DNA from: CAWFSE01 sp963697565
Lineage (GTDB): Bacteria; Actinomycetota; Actinomycetes; CAVWCF01
Reading direction: 5' to 3'
DNA: 64,000 nucleotides
Assembly (NCBI GenBank): GCA_963697565.1
Contig: CAVOOM010000008.1
Location: forward strand, 62,001 to 126,000
Made by a program: the position numbers and the translations under genes
Shown here: piece by piece, positions 33,587-44,433 of the stretch
Layout: every line of letters begins with the position of its first letter
Position numbering within the stretch: the first letter of the stretch is position 1
The notes under the pieces: model-generated
Seen by the model: only the letters and a program-made list of their open reading frames with translations
Database searches by the model: none
What the model was told of the DNA's origin: nothing

Positions 33587-34279
33587 ATGAAGCGCATCAA
33601 GAACGCAAGCCTGCTCAGGACCGGCGCCGCGATCGGCGTCGCCTCGGCCCTCGTGCTCACGGTCACGGCCCAGGCCGCGACCCCGCCTACCGAGACCGAT
33701 TCCGGAGTGGCCTACACCGACCTCACTGCCCTCAAGGGCTACCAGTTGTCAGCGCACCAGCTCGCGGTCTGGACCGCGGAGCAGGAGCGCATCGCGGCCG
33801 AGCAGGCGGCCGCCGCCGCCGCTGCCGAGGCCGCCCGGGTGGCCGCCGAGCAGGCCGCTGCCGAGGCCGCGCGCGTGGCCGCCGAGAAGGCAGCCGCGGA
33901 CAAGGCGGCCGCCGAGGCCGCCCGCAGGGCCGCCGCGGCGCGAGCCTCGCGCTCGGTGGCGTCGCGACCTGCGGTCGCCGCGGGCAGCGCGCGTGAGATC
34001 GGCCAGCAGTTGGCCGCCGCCCGCGGGTGGACCGGCGAGCAGTGGTCCTGCCTCGACATGCTGTGGAGCCGCGAGAGCGGATGGCGCACCAACGCCGGCA
34101 ACGCCAGCGGCGCGTACGGCATCCCGCAGGCCCTCCCGGGCAGCAAGATGGCCTCGGCCGGAGCCGATTGGCGTGACAGCGCGGCCACCCAGGTCACCTG
34201 GGGGCTGAACTACATCGGCGGCCGTCACGGCTCGCCGTGCGGCGCCTGGAAGCACTTCCAGGCGAGGCACTGGTACTGA
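33587..34279 (+). CDS. Secreted transglycosylase-like protein with Ala/Glu coiled coil
   Basis: 230 residues. It has a Sec signal peptide (MKRIKNASLLRTGAAIGVASALVL, ending near VTAQAAT) and a short linker. An alanine-rich coiled coil of about 60 residues with repeats of the EQAAAEAARVAAE type follows. The C-terminal lysozyme-like domain reads GWTGEQWSCLDMLWSRESGWRT, NAGNASGAYGIPQALPGSKM, WGLNYIGGRHGSPCGAWKHF. The catalytic Glu is in SRESGW. It would cleave peptidoglycan glycan strands outside the membrane. GGAAGG lies 6 nt before the ATG. The long 5' leader suggests control by CRP and possibly a riboswitch. Confidence 0.88.
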   Translation: MKRIKNASLLRTGAAIGVASALVLTVTAQAATPPTETDSGVAYTDLTALKGYQLSAHQLAVWTAEQERIAAEQAAAAAAAEAARVAAEQAAAEAARVAAEKAAADKAAAEAARRAAAARASRSVASRPAVAAGSAREIGQQLAAARGWTGEQWSCLDMLWSRESGWRTNAGNASGAYGIPQALPGSKMASAGADWRDSAATQVTWGLNYIGGRHGSPCGAWKHFQARHWY

Positions 34280-34294
34280 GCCGGCCCGCTCGAC

Positions 34295-34327
34295 GAACGC
34301 CCGTCCCGCAGTGCGGGGCGGGCGTTC
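34295..34327. terminator. Strong stem-loop terminator
   Basis: GAACGCCCGTCCCGC, a 3-nt loop AGT and GCGGGGCGGGCGTTC pair over 15 bp with one G-U. It lies 15 bp after the transglycosylase stop and before the metallo-hydrolase GTG. No U-run follows, which is common in actinobacteria. Confidence 0.75.
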
Positions 34328-34362
34328 GCGCGTTCGCGGCGGGGATCCGGCAGGCTGGGGAC

Positions 34363-35144
34363 GTGCTTCCGGCCATCACCTTCCTCGGCCACGCGACCGT
34401 GCTTGTCGACCTCGGTGGCTTCCGCGTACTCACCGATCCTGTGCTGCTGCCCCGGGTGGTCTTCCTCCGGCGGGTGGCCGAGCGGCACGACCCGGATGAC
34501 CACGACCGCGTCGACCTCGTGCTGATCAGCCACCTGCACCACGACCACTGCGACCTGCCCTCGCTGCGCCACCTCGGCCCGGCGCCGACGTACGTCGTGC
34601 CCGCAGGAGCCGGGGAGTGGTTGCGCGCCAAGGGGTTTCCGCGGGTGGTGGAACTCGGCGCGGGCGTTTCGCATCGGGAGGACGCAGGTGGGGACCCGGT
34701 CACCGTGACTGCTGTGACCGCCATCCACGACGGCCGCAGGCCGGGCAGCACGCTGCGGGCGGACGCCGTCGGCTACCTGATCGAGCGTGGCCCCGCCAGC
34801 GTCTACTTCGCCGGGGACACGGGGCTCTTCGACGGCATGGGCGGCCTCTCGTCCCTGGCGGCCTCCGGCGAGATCGACGTCGCGCTGCTCCCGGTGTGGG
34901 GCTGGGGGCCGAATCTCGGACCGGGTCACCTGCATCCGCACGACGCAGCCGAGGCCGTGCGGCGAATCGGACCTCGGTATGCGGTGCCCGTGCATTGGGG
35001 CACGCTCTACCCGGTCGGCATGGGGCGGTTCCGGCCCCATCTGATGCACCGGCCGCCACACGACTTCGCGGAGGCCGTGGCGAGGTCTGCGGCCAAGACC
35101 CAGGTGCTCGTCGTTCAGCCAGGCCAGCGCGTGCCGTTCGAGCC

Positions 35145-35148
<4 letters not shown>
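34363..35148 (+). CDS. Metallo-beta-lactamase fold hydrolase (UlaG/RomA-like)
   Basis: 261 residues. The order AITFLGHATVLVDLGGFRVLTDP, LVLISHLHHDHCDLPSLRHL (HxHxDH metal motif), ASVYFAGDTGLFDGM and YAVPVHWGTLYPVGM matches the UlaG-like branch of the MBL superfamily. The branch includes L-ascorbate-6-phosphate lactonase and NAPE-PLD/RomA-type hydrolases; the substrate here is unknown. The GTG at 34363 is immediately before the conserved core. The frame is intact. Its stop overlaps that of the convergent fumarase gene. Confidence 0.88.
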
Positions 35149-36812
<1,664 letters not shown>

Positions 36813-36831
36813 GGCCCCAGGGTACGGCGGC

Positions 36832-37640
36832 TCAGCCGATGAGCCGCTTGCGCAGGGTCCGGACTGCCAGCCAGCCGCACAGAGCCGCGAAGCCGATGAG
36901 GTAAGCAGGCTGAAGAGGTTGGCGATCGGCTCCCAGCCGAAGACGGCGCTGCGCACCAGCTCCACGCAGTGGTACAGCGGGTTGAGCCAGGCCAGCGTCT
37001 GCGCCCACTGGGGCAGCCCGGTGATCGGGAAGAACGTGCCGGCGACCAGGAACAGCGGGGTGATGCACCGCCGAGGTGATGTAGCTGAACGAGTTGATGC
37101 TCGGACACGATGCCGCTCATCCACTGGCCCATGAACGCGAAACCGAGGCCGCTGAGGAAGGCGATGAACGGCACGGCGAGCATGCCCCACGACGGCGGCA
37201 GCCCGAAGGCCATCGCGACGAGCAGAGGGAAGCACCCGTACACGCCGGTCTTGGCCGCGATCCAGAGCGCCTCGGCCACCACGAGCTCCGGCACGTCGAC
37301 CGGGGTGGCGAGCATCGCGTCGTACGACTTCTGGAAGACGCGGCGCACGAAGGTCGTGAACATCCCGGCGAACACCGACGAGAAGATCACGGCGGTCGCC
37401 ACCGAGCCGGTGCCGATGAACTCGATGTACGGGTAGCCGCCCACCGTGCTGACCAGCGCCCCGATGCCGAAGCCGAAGGCGAGCAGGTAGATCGTCGGCT
37501 CGACGACGGCCGAGAAGGTCGACGAGATCCACAGCCGGCGGAAGATCGCGACCTCGCGGGTCCACACGCCGATGAAGGCCGCGGGCTCGAAGCGAGCCGG
37601 ACGGCGCGGCGGCGGGGGCGGCGGCGGTGACGGCGGCCAT
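36832..37640 (-). CDS. ABC-2 type transporter permease (about three frame changes)
   Basis: About 268 residues with six membrane helices. Recognisable segments are WTREVAIFRRLWISSTFSAVVEPTIYLLAFGFGIG, VFAGMFTTFVRRVFQKSYDAMLATPVDV, and VITPLFLVAGTFFPITGLPQWAQTLAWLNPLYH, typical of NodJ/DrrB-like exporters. Breaks lie near 37590, 37095 and 36900. Its ATG overlaps the TGA of the ATPase gene (TGATG), so the two form an exporter. The substrate could be a lipid, polysaccharide or drug. It sits between glpX and fumarase. Confidence 0.8.
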
Positions 37641-38574
37641 CAGTCCAGGACCTCTCCGGTGAGCAGCACGAACACGTCCTCCAGGTTGGCCGCGCGCTCC
37701 ACGTGGTCGCCGAGCGCGGCGGCGACGTCGGCGGGCATCTGCTCGGAGCGCAGGACGGACACGCTGGGGCCGGTCCGGCGGGTCGGCAGGCCCGCGGCCT
37801 GCGCGATGCGCCTCGTACTCGGCGAGCCGGGCCGGGGTGCCGTAGTACTCGAGGGCCTGCCGTCCGGCGTGCTGGGTCGAGCAGCGCCTCGGGGGAGCCC
37901 TGGGCGATGACCCGGCCCCGGCTCACCACGGCCACGTCGTCGGCCAGCCGCTCGGCCTCCTCGATGTAGTGCGTCGACATCAGCACCGTGACCCCGTCGG
38001 CGCGCAGTCCGTCGATGAGTGCCCACAGGTCGCCGCGCACCTGCGGGTCCAGCCCCACCGTGGGCTCGTCCAGCAGCACCAGGCTGGGGGAGTGCACGAG
38101 CCCGCGGGCGATGAGCAGCCGCCGCCGCATGCCGCCCGAAAGCGCGGTCACCTGCGCCTCGGCGCGGTCCGTCAGCTGGGCCAGGGCCAGGGCCCGGTCC
38201 ACCGCGGCCCGACGCCCCCGCCGGGGGACCCGGTAGAGGGTGGCGAAGACCTCGAGGTTCTCCCGCGCGGTGAGCTCCTCGTCGAGGTTGTCCTGCTGCG
38301 GCACCACGCCCATCAGGGCGCGGGCTTGCTTGCTGCGCTCCGGGATCGGCAGCCCGAGCACCTCGATCCGCCCGCTGTCGGCGAGCGCCTGGCCGGTGAT
38401 CATCCGCATCGTGGTGGACTTGCCGGCGCCGTTGGGCCCGAGCAGGCCCAGGCAGATCCCGGCGGGGACCTCCAGGTCGAGGCCGTCGACCGCGGTCAGC
38501 GCGCCGAACCGCTTGACGACGCCCTCAAGCAGCAGGGCCGGCCTGCCGGGCGCCGGCATCGCGGGATCAGGCAT
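37640..38574 (-). CDS. ABC-2 type transporter ATP-binding protein (two or three frame changes)
   Basis: About 311 residues. Walker A is LGLLGPNGAGKSTTMRMITG, the signature is ALSGGMRRRLLIARGL, Walker B is SLVLLDEPTVGLDP, and the H-loop is STHYIEEAERL. The C-terminal 100 residues are a DrrA/NodI-like extension ending AALGDHVERAANLEDVFVLLTGEVLD. Breaks near 37885 and 37810 lie in this extension. It energises the permease encoded directly downstream. The ATG at 38574 is 24 bp after the glpX stop. Confidence 0.85.
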
Positions 38575-38598
38575 CCCGCCACCGTACGTCCGAAGGCG

Positions 38599-39614
38599 TC
38601 AGACCGCGTGCTCGAAGTCGATCGCCGAGTAGACGCCGAGCTTGGTGAGCTGGTGCTCGCTGGCGATCAGCCGCATGGTGCCCGAGCGGGACCGCATGAC
38701 GAGGGAGTGCGGTCGTGGCGCCGCCGCCCTTGTAGCGGACGCCGCGGAGCAGCTCGCCGTCGGTGATCCCGGTCGCGACGAAGAAGACGTCGTCGCCGCT
38801 GACGAGCTCGTCGGTGCTGAGCACCCGGTCGAGGTCGTGCCCGGCGTCGAGGGCCTTGGCCCGCTCGGCGTCGTCGCGTGGGCCACAGCTTGGTCTGGAT
38901 GACGCCGCCCATCGTCTTGATCGCGCAGGCGGTGATGATGCCCTCGGGGGTTCCGCCGATGCCGAGCAGCAGGTCGATGCCGGTGCCCTCGCGGGCCGCC
39001 ATGATCGCGCCGGCGACGTCGCCGTCGGAGATGAACTTGATCCGGGCGCCCGCCTCGCGGATCTCGCGGACGATCCCCTCGTGGCGGGGGCGGTCGAGGA
39101 TGCAGACCGTGACGTCCTCGGCGTCCTCGCTCTTGGCCTTGGCCACCCGCCGGATGTTCTCGGCGACGGGCGCGGTGATGTCGACGACGTCGGCGGCCTC
39201 CGGCCCGGTGACGAGCTTCTCCATGTAGAAGACGGCCGAGGGGTCGAACATCGAGCCGCGGGGCGCGACCGCCATCACGGCGAGCGCGTTGCTCATCCCC
39301 TTGGCGCACAGCGTGGTGCCGTCGATCGGGTCCACCGCGACGTCGACCTCCGGGCCGTTGCCCGAGCCGACGCGCTCGCCGTTGTAGAGCATCGGGGCGT
39401 CGTCCTTCTCGCCCTCGCCGATGACGACGATGCCGTTCATGTCGACGGTGCCGATCAGGGCGCGCATGGCGTTGACCGCGGCGCCGTCGGCGCCGTTCTT
39501 GTCCCCGCGGCCGACCCAGCGGCCGGCGGCCATGGCGGCGGCCTCGGTGAGCCGGACGAGCTCCATCGCCAGGTTGCGGTCGGGGGTGCCGAGCTCGGGC
39601 GGTGCGGAGGACAC
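38599..39614 (-). CDS. glpX: Class II fructose-1,6-bisphosphatase GlpX (two frame changes)
   Basis: Gluconeogenic phosphatase of about 338 residues. Metal and phosphate motifs are VVIGEGEKDDAPML, VAVDPIDGTTLCAKG and DGDVAGAIMAAREGTG. The opening ELVRLTEAAAMAAGRWVGRGDKNGADGAA is diagnostic. Breaks lie near 38880 (after GVIQTKLWP) and 38715 (before HSLVMRSRSGTMRLI). The GTG at 39614 gives VSSAPPELGTPDRNLAMELV, and GAGGG lies about 10 nt upstream. It heads a minus-strand run with the exporter and fumarase genes. In many actinobacteria glpX and fumarase are adjacent. Confidence 0.92.
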
Positions 39615-39694
39615 GATCGGCCACCCTCTCGTCGTGTGATGTTGCCCGGATCGTATCGAGGCGGGCATCGCCGCCAACGTGCCACCCTGGCCCG

Positions 39695-40864
39695 ATGACC
39701 GAGACCGGACCCCACAGCGACCTGCTCGCGATGCGCGAAGAGTTCCCGATCCTCGCGACCTCGACCTACCTGGTGAACAACTCCCTGGGCGCCATGCACC
39801 GCGACAGCGCGACCGAGCTGGCCCGGTACGCGGCCGAGTGGGCCCGGGACGGCGTCGTCGCGTGGGGTCACTGGATCCCGGAGATGGCCCGGATCGGCGA
39901 CCAGGTGGCCGCCATCATCGGGGCTCCCGCCGGCTCGGTGCTGCTCAAGCAGAACGTCACCGACCTGGTCTCGGCGATCGCGTCCGCTCTGGACTTCGGC
40001 GGGTCCCGCAACCGGGTGGTGATGAGCGACCTGGAGTGGCCGTCCTCGGGCTACCTGTGGCACGAGCACCAGCGCTTCGGCGCCGAGCTCGTCGTGGTGC
40101 CGAGCGCTGGCGACGGCGTGCACCTTGACGTGCAGCGGATCGTCGAGGCCATCGACGAGCGGACGCTGATCGTGCCGATCAGCCTGGTGATGTTCCGCTC
40201 GTCGACCCTGGTCGACGTGCGGCCGGTGATCGAGCGCGCGCACGAGGTGGGCGCGCTGGTGCTGCTGGACGCGTACCAGGCCGCAGGCGCTTTGCCGGTG
40301 GACGTGGAGGCGCTGGGCGCCGACATCTGCGTGGGCGGATCGGTGAAGTACCTCTGCGGCGGCCCGGGCGCCGGCTGGCTGTACATGCGTCCGGAGGTGG
40401 CCGAGCGCCTGCGCCCGGCGGCCGTGGGGTGGTTCGGGCACGCGCGGCCGTTCGGCTTCGAGTTCGGCCCGATCGAGTACGCCGAGGGGATCGCCCGGTT
40501 CACCGGCGGCACCCACAACGTGCCGTCCGCGTACGCGGCCTCGGCCGGCTACCAGGCGGTGCTCACCGCGGGCGTCGACCGGATCCGCGAGCGGTCGCAG
40601 TGGCTGACCCAGCGGCTGCTGGAGTCCGCGCTGCAGCGGGGGTGGGCGGTGCGGTCGCCGCTGGATCCGGCGCAGCGCGGCGGGCACGTGACGATCGACC
40701 CCGGACGGTCGAGCGAGGTCCACGACGCCCTGGTCGCCCGGCGGATCGTGGTGGACCACCGGCCGGGGGCGGGCATCCGGGTGGGGCCGCACTTCTTCAC
40801 GACCGCTGAGGAGATCGACCTGGTCGTCGACGCGATCGCGGAGGCTCGCGCGGCGCTCGGCTAG
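39695..40864 (+). CDS. Aminotransferase class V / kynureninase-like PLP enzyme
   Basis: About 389 residues. The PLP lysine is in CVGGSVKYLCGGPGAGWLYM, which resembles the kynureninase YKYLNGGPG loop. Other features are LVNNSLGAMHRDSATEL, VLLKQNVTDLVSAIASAL, VVMSDLEWPSSGYLW and VLLDAYQAAGALPVDV (Asp that binds PLP N1). The C-terminal domain has GGHVTIDPGRSSEVHDALVARRI and GIRVGPHFFTTAEEIDLV. It may be a true kynureninase or a cysteine desulfurase-like relative. No other kynurenine pathway gene is near. The frame is intact. It is divergent from glpX. Confidence 0.85.
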   Translation: MTETGPHSDLLAMREEFPILATSTYLVNNSLGAMHRDSATELARYAAEWARDGVVAWGHWIPEMARIGDQVAAIIGAPAGSVLLKQNVTDLVSAIASALDFGGSRNRVVMSDLEWPSSGYLWHEHQRFGAELVVVPSAGDGVHLDVQRIVEAIDERTLIVPISLVMFRSSTLVDVRPVIERAHEVGALVLLDAYQAAGALPVDVEALGADICVGGSVKYLCGGPGAGWLYMRPEVAERLRPAAVGWFGHARPFGFEFGPIEYAEGIARFTGGTHNVPSAYAASAGYQAVLTAGVDRIRERSQWLTQRLLESALQRGWAVRSPLDPAQRGGHVTIDPGRSSEVHDALVARRIVVDHRPGAGIRVGPHFFTTAEEIDLVVDAIAEARAALG

Positions 40865-40885
40865 CTCCCCTGGGAGGATGCGGGG

Positions 40886-41410
40886 GTGGCGAAGCGACTG
40901 CGCGGGTTCGAGACCCTCGGGGACATGGTCCGCTCACTCGGGCTGGTCCTCGTCGTCGTCGCAGTCATCCTGCTGCTGATCTGGCGGCCGAAGCCGGACG
41001 AGGTGAAGCCGGTCGACCCGGGCCCGTCATTGGCGCAGGCGCGGCAGTCCGCGCCGTACGAGGTGTACGCCCCCGAGCCGGTGCCTCGCGGCTGGGTCCC
41101 GACGGTGGCGCGCTACGACCCGGCGCCGCCCGCCAACGTGTGGACGCTGGGCTTCGTGACGACCAGCGACGAGTACGCCGCGGTGGCCCAGACCGACGCC
41201 GACCCTGAGGCGCTGCTCGACGAGGTGGCGCCGGACGCCGTCCGAGCGGGCGAGTCGACGGTCAACGGCCAGACGTATCAGCGCTGGGAGGTCCCCGGGC
41301 AGTCCCGCCGGGCGCTGGCCGCGGCGGTCACCGGCTCGACGTTGGTGGTCGGCGGCACGGCGGGCTGGGCTGAGCTTGAGCGGCTGGCCGCGTCACTGCG
41401 GGCCGGCTGA
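40886..41410 (+). CDS. DUF4245 membrane-anchored protein
   Basis: 174 residues. After a basic N-terminus, one transmembrane helix (SLGLVLVVVAVILLLIW) anchors an extracytoplasmic domain with WVPTVARYDPAPPANVWTLGFV and a late TLVVGGTAGWAELERLAASL. This is the DUF4245 family (Rv1100-like), always near glpX, fumarase or xseB; the function is unknown. The GTG at 40886 has GGGAGG about 8 nt upstream. The last 18 bp overlap the end of the convergent xseB gene. Confidence 0.85.
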   Translation: MAKRLRGFETLGDMVRSLGLVLVVVAVILLLIWRPKPDEVKPVDPGPSLAQARQSAPYEVYAPEPVPRGWVPTVARYDPAPPANVWTLGFVTTSDEYAAVAQTDADPEALLDEVAPDAVRAGESTVNGQTYQRWEVPGQSRRALAAAVTGSTLVVGGTAGWAELERLAASLRAG

Positions 41411-41650
41411 CCCATCCGCGGGCGACTCGGCGGCGCCCTCCGACTGGCGGGCTGCCCGCGCGGCCTCGAGGCGGGCCTTGGCGCCGTCCAGCCACTCCTC
41501 GCAGACCGAGGCGAGGTACTCGCCGCGCTCCCACAGCCGCAGCGACTCCTCCAGCGTCACCCCGCCGGCCTCCAGCTGCCGGACGACCTCGGTGAGCTCG
41601 TCGCGGGCCTGCTCGTAGCCGGGGGTCTCGTCGGGGGGCGTCTTCGGCAC
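41393..41650 (-). CDS. xseB: Exodeoxyribonuclease VII small subunit
   Basis: 85 residues. The helical core GYEQARDELTEVVRQLEAGGVTLEESLRLWERGE is diagnostic of XseB, which binds the large subunit in ExoVII. It is 9 bp downstream of xseA on the same strand. The acidic C-terminal tail is Ala/Ser-rich. The frame is intact. Confidence 0.93.
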   Translation of the reverse strand: MPKTPPDETPGYEQARDELTEVVRQLEAGGVTLEESLRLWERGEYLASVCEEWLDGAKARLEAARAARQSEGAAESPADGSAGPQ

Positions 41651-41659
41651 GCGGGCAGC

Positions 41660-42907
41660 CTATGCGCCGCCGCCGGGAGCGGCCGCGTCGCCGGCCCCGG
41701 CGACGGCCATGGCCGCCAGCTCGCCGCCGGCCAGCCGCACCCGGAGGGCCTCGCCCGCCGGGGCCTCGGCCGGATCGCGCACCACGGCGCCGTCGGAGCG
41801 GCGCTGAACCACGGCGTACCCGCGGTCGAGGGTGGCCTGCGGCGACAGCGAGCGGACCCGGGCACGGGTGTGCCCCACGTCGGCGATCGCGTGCGCCACC
41901 TGCCCGGCGGCGGCCCGCCAGGACCGCGCGGCCAGCGCGCGAACTAAGTCGCGACGCTCGGCGAGCCCGGCCTCCGGGTCGGCGAGGGAGGGCCGTGAAC
42001 GCATCGACCGCAGCCACGCGTGCTCGGCGGCCAGCCGGCCGTCGACGGCGTTGTGCAGCCGGCGCCGGGCGTGGGTGATCCGGTCGCGCTCCTCGCGCTC
42101 GTCGGGGACGAGCCGGCGGGCGGCGTCCGTCGGGGTGGACGCGCGCACATCGGCGACCAGATCCAGCAGCGGGGAGTCCTGCTCGTGGCCGATCGCGCTC
42201 ACCAGCGGCGTACGGCAGGCGGCCGCTGCGCGGACCAGCCCCTCATCGGAGAACGGGAGCAGGTCTTCGACCGAGCCGCCGCCTCGGGCCACCACGATCA
42301 CGTCGACCTGGGGGTCGCCATCCAGCCGGCCGATCGCGTCCGTGACCTCGGTGACGGCGTACGCGCCCTGCGTGGCGACGCTCTCGACGCGGAACTCCAC
42401 GGCCGGCCAGCGCCGCCGGGCGTTCTCCAGGACGTCGCGCTCGGCGGCCGACCCGCGCCCGGAGATGAGCCCGATCACGCGCGGCAGGAACGGCAACGGG
42501 CGCTTGCGCTCGGCCGCGAAGAGGCCCTCGGCGGCCAGCACGGCCTTGAGCCGCTCGATGCGGGCGAGCAGCTCGCCGACCCCGAGGTGGCGGATCTCGC
42601 CGGCGGCCAGCGCCAGGGAGGTCCGCCCGACGTACACCTCCGGCTTGGCGCGTACGACGACGCGGGCGCCCTCGACGAGAGGCGGCTGAACGGCGTCCAG
42701 CACCCGGCGCGGGCAGGTGACCGAGACGCTGACGTTGGCCGAGGGGTCGCGCAGGGTGAGGAAGGACAAGCCCTGACCGGGGCGGCGGGTCAGCTCGGCG
42801 ACCTGGCCCTCGACCCACACCTCGCCCAGCCGCGCGATCCAGCCCGCGATGAGCTGCGAGGCCTGGCGGACCGGGATCGGCTGCTCGGCCGAGGTCTGCA
42901 GCGCCAT
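41660..42907 (-). CDS. xseA: Exodeoxyribonuclease VII large subunit
   Basis: 415 residues. The N-terminal OB-fold has VWVEGQVAELTRRPGQGLSFLTLRD. The nuclease core has LPFLPRVIGLISGRGSAAERDV, VDVIVVARGGGSVEDLLPFSDE, and SAIGHEQDSPLLDLVADVRASTPTDAA. A long coiled coil follows. ExoVII degrades single-stranded DNA to oligonucleotides. This gene is free of frame changes, unlike many neighbours. It is divergent from ispH with 36 bp between starts. Confidence 0.95.
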   Translation of the reverse strand: MALQTSAEQPIPVRQASQLIAGWIARLGEVWVEGQVAELTRRPGQGLSFLTLRDPSANVSVSVTCPRRVLDAVQPPLVEGARVVVRAKPEVYVGRTSLALAAGEIRHLGVGELLARIERLKAVLAAEGLFAAERKRPLPFLPRVIGLISGRGSAAERDVLENARRRWPAVEFRVESVATQGAYAVTEVTDAIGRLDGDPQVDVIVVARGGGSVEDLLPFSDEGLVRAAAACRTPLVSAIGHEQDSPLLDLVADVRASTPTDAARRLVPDEREERDRITHARRRLHNAVDGRLAAEHAWLRSMRSRPSLADPEAGLAERRDLVRALAARSWRAAAGQVAHAIADVGHTRARVRSLSPQATLDRGYAVVQRRSDGAVVRDPAEAPAGEALRVRLAGGELAAMAVAGAGDAAAPGGGA

Positions 42908-42943
42908 GGGGCGCAGCCTAGGCCGCCCGCCTAGCATGGTGGG

Positions 42944-43958
42944 GTGAGCGACCTCCCGACCGACCCGACCGCCCCCCGCCCGTCGGCTGCCGAAGCGCCC
43001 GCGGCCGCCAAGCGCGTGCTGCTGGCGGCTCCACGCGGCTACTGCGCGGGCGTGGACCGCGCGGTGGTGACCGTTGAGAAGGCGCTGGACCTCTACGGGG
43101 CGCCGGTCTACGTGCGCAAGCAGATCGTGCACAACAAGCATGTGGTCGAGACCCTGGAGGCACGGGGCGCGGTCTTCGTCGAGGAGACCGAGGAGGTGCC
43201 GGAGGGCAGCATCGTGGTGTTCTCGGCCCACGGGGTGGCGCCCTCGGTGCACGAGGAGGCCGCGGCCCGCCGGCTGAAGACGATCGACGCCACCTGCCCG
43301 CTGGTGACCAAGGTCCACCAGGAGGCCAAGCGGTTCGCCGCCGAGGGCTACGACATCCTGCTCATCGGCCACGAGGGGCACGAGGAGGTCGTGGGCACCA
43401 CTGGGGAGGCCCCCGGCGCGATCCAGGTCGTCGACGGCGAGGAGGACGTCGCCCGCGTCGAGGTCCGCGACCCGGCCAAGGTGGCCTGGCTGTCGCAGAC
43501 CACGCTGTCGGTCGACGAGACGCTGACGACCGATCGGCCACATCAAGGAGCGCTTCCCGCTGCTCATCGATCCGCCGAGCGATGACATCTGCTACGCGAC
43601 CCAGAACCGCCAGGTCGCGGTCAAGGAGATCGCGCCGCAGTGCGACCTGGTCATCGTGGTGGGCTCGCGCAACTCGTCGAATTCCGTGCGCCTGGTCGAG
43701 GTGGCCCTCGAGTCGGGGGCCCGGACGGCCCACCTGGTCGACGAAGCCAGCGAGATCGACGAGTCCTGGCTGGAGGGCGTCGAGACCGTGGGCCTGACCA
43801 GCGGCGCATCCGTGCCCGAGGTGCTGGTCGACGGCGTGCTCGGCTGGCTGGCCGAGCGGGGATACGACGCGGTGTCCGAGGTGCAGTCCGCGGAGGAGAG
43901 CCTGCTGTTCGCGCTGCCGCCGGAGCTGCGTCGCGACCTCAAGGCCGCCCGCGTCTGA
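42944..43958 (+). CDS. ispH: 4-hydroxy-3-methylbut-2-enyl diphosphate reductase (one inserted base)
   Basis: Last enzyme of the MEP isoprenoid pathway, an iron-sulfur protein of about 338 residues. Cluster cysteines are in APRGYCAGVDRAV, IDATCPLVTKVH and DDICYATQNRQVAV. Substrate-binding HNKHVVETLEARG and VVGSRNSSNSVRLVEVA are present. One extra base near 43532 separates DETLTT from IGHIKERFPLLIDPP. The GTG at 42944 gives the usual Pro/Ala-rich actinobacterial N-terminal extension. It is the only ispH in the window, and the gene is normally essential, which argues for a sequencing error. Confidence 0.94.
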
Positions 43959-43979
43959 GGGCTGCCGGCTGAGCGCCGG

Positions 43980-44396
43980 TCAGCGGTGGCGGATCTGCCG
44001 CAGCACCACGATGAGCAGGGCGGCGCCGGTGCCGACCCACAGCAGCGGGGCCTTCTCGGCGAGCGCCGTGCCGACGTCGAGGGCCTTGCCGGTCAACGAC
44101 CCCTCGCCGGGGCCGACCAGGCTGGTGATGAGCAAGGTGGCGACGAAGACGAGCGGCGCGTTGATCACGGCGACCCAGCGGTCGGCGTAGCGGGCCTGGG
44201 CGGCGGTGTACATCGACACCAGGATGAAGACCGCGCCGAAGATCCAGGAGATCCCGTCGCCGAGGAAGGTGTCGATCAGCCCGGCCACGAGGCAGGCCCC
44301 GAGGGACACCACGACGATGCCGACCGCGGTGAGCCCCACCGGCCCAGAGGCGGCGGGGGTGACCCGCGCAGACGGCGGGGGGGTGGGCTCGGTCAC
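43980..44396 (-). CDS. DUF6542-type membrane protein
   Basis: 138 residues with four transmembrane helices (VGLTAVGIVVVSLGACLVAGLID, ISWIFGAVFILVSMYTAAQARY, VINAPLVFVATLLITSLVG, APLLWVGTGAALLIVVL). It matches the small membrane protein between ispH and ychF in actinobacteria (Rv1111c-like), sometimes called DUF6542. The function is unknown. The GTG at 44396 is 37 bp after the rmuC stop and it is likely co-transcribed with rmuC. Confidence 0.8.
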   Translation of the reverse strand: MTEPTPPPSARVTPAASGPVGLTAVGIVVVSLGACLVAGLIDTFLGDGISWIFGAVFILVSMYTAAQARYADRWVAVINAPLVFVATLLITSLVGPGEGSLTGKALDVGTALAEKAPLLWVGTGAALLIVVLRQIRHR

Positions 44397-44433
44397 GCGC
44401 GAATCGTACGCAGAGGGCCCCCGGCCCGTCGGG

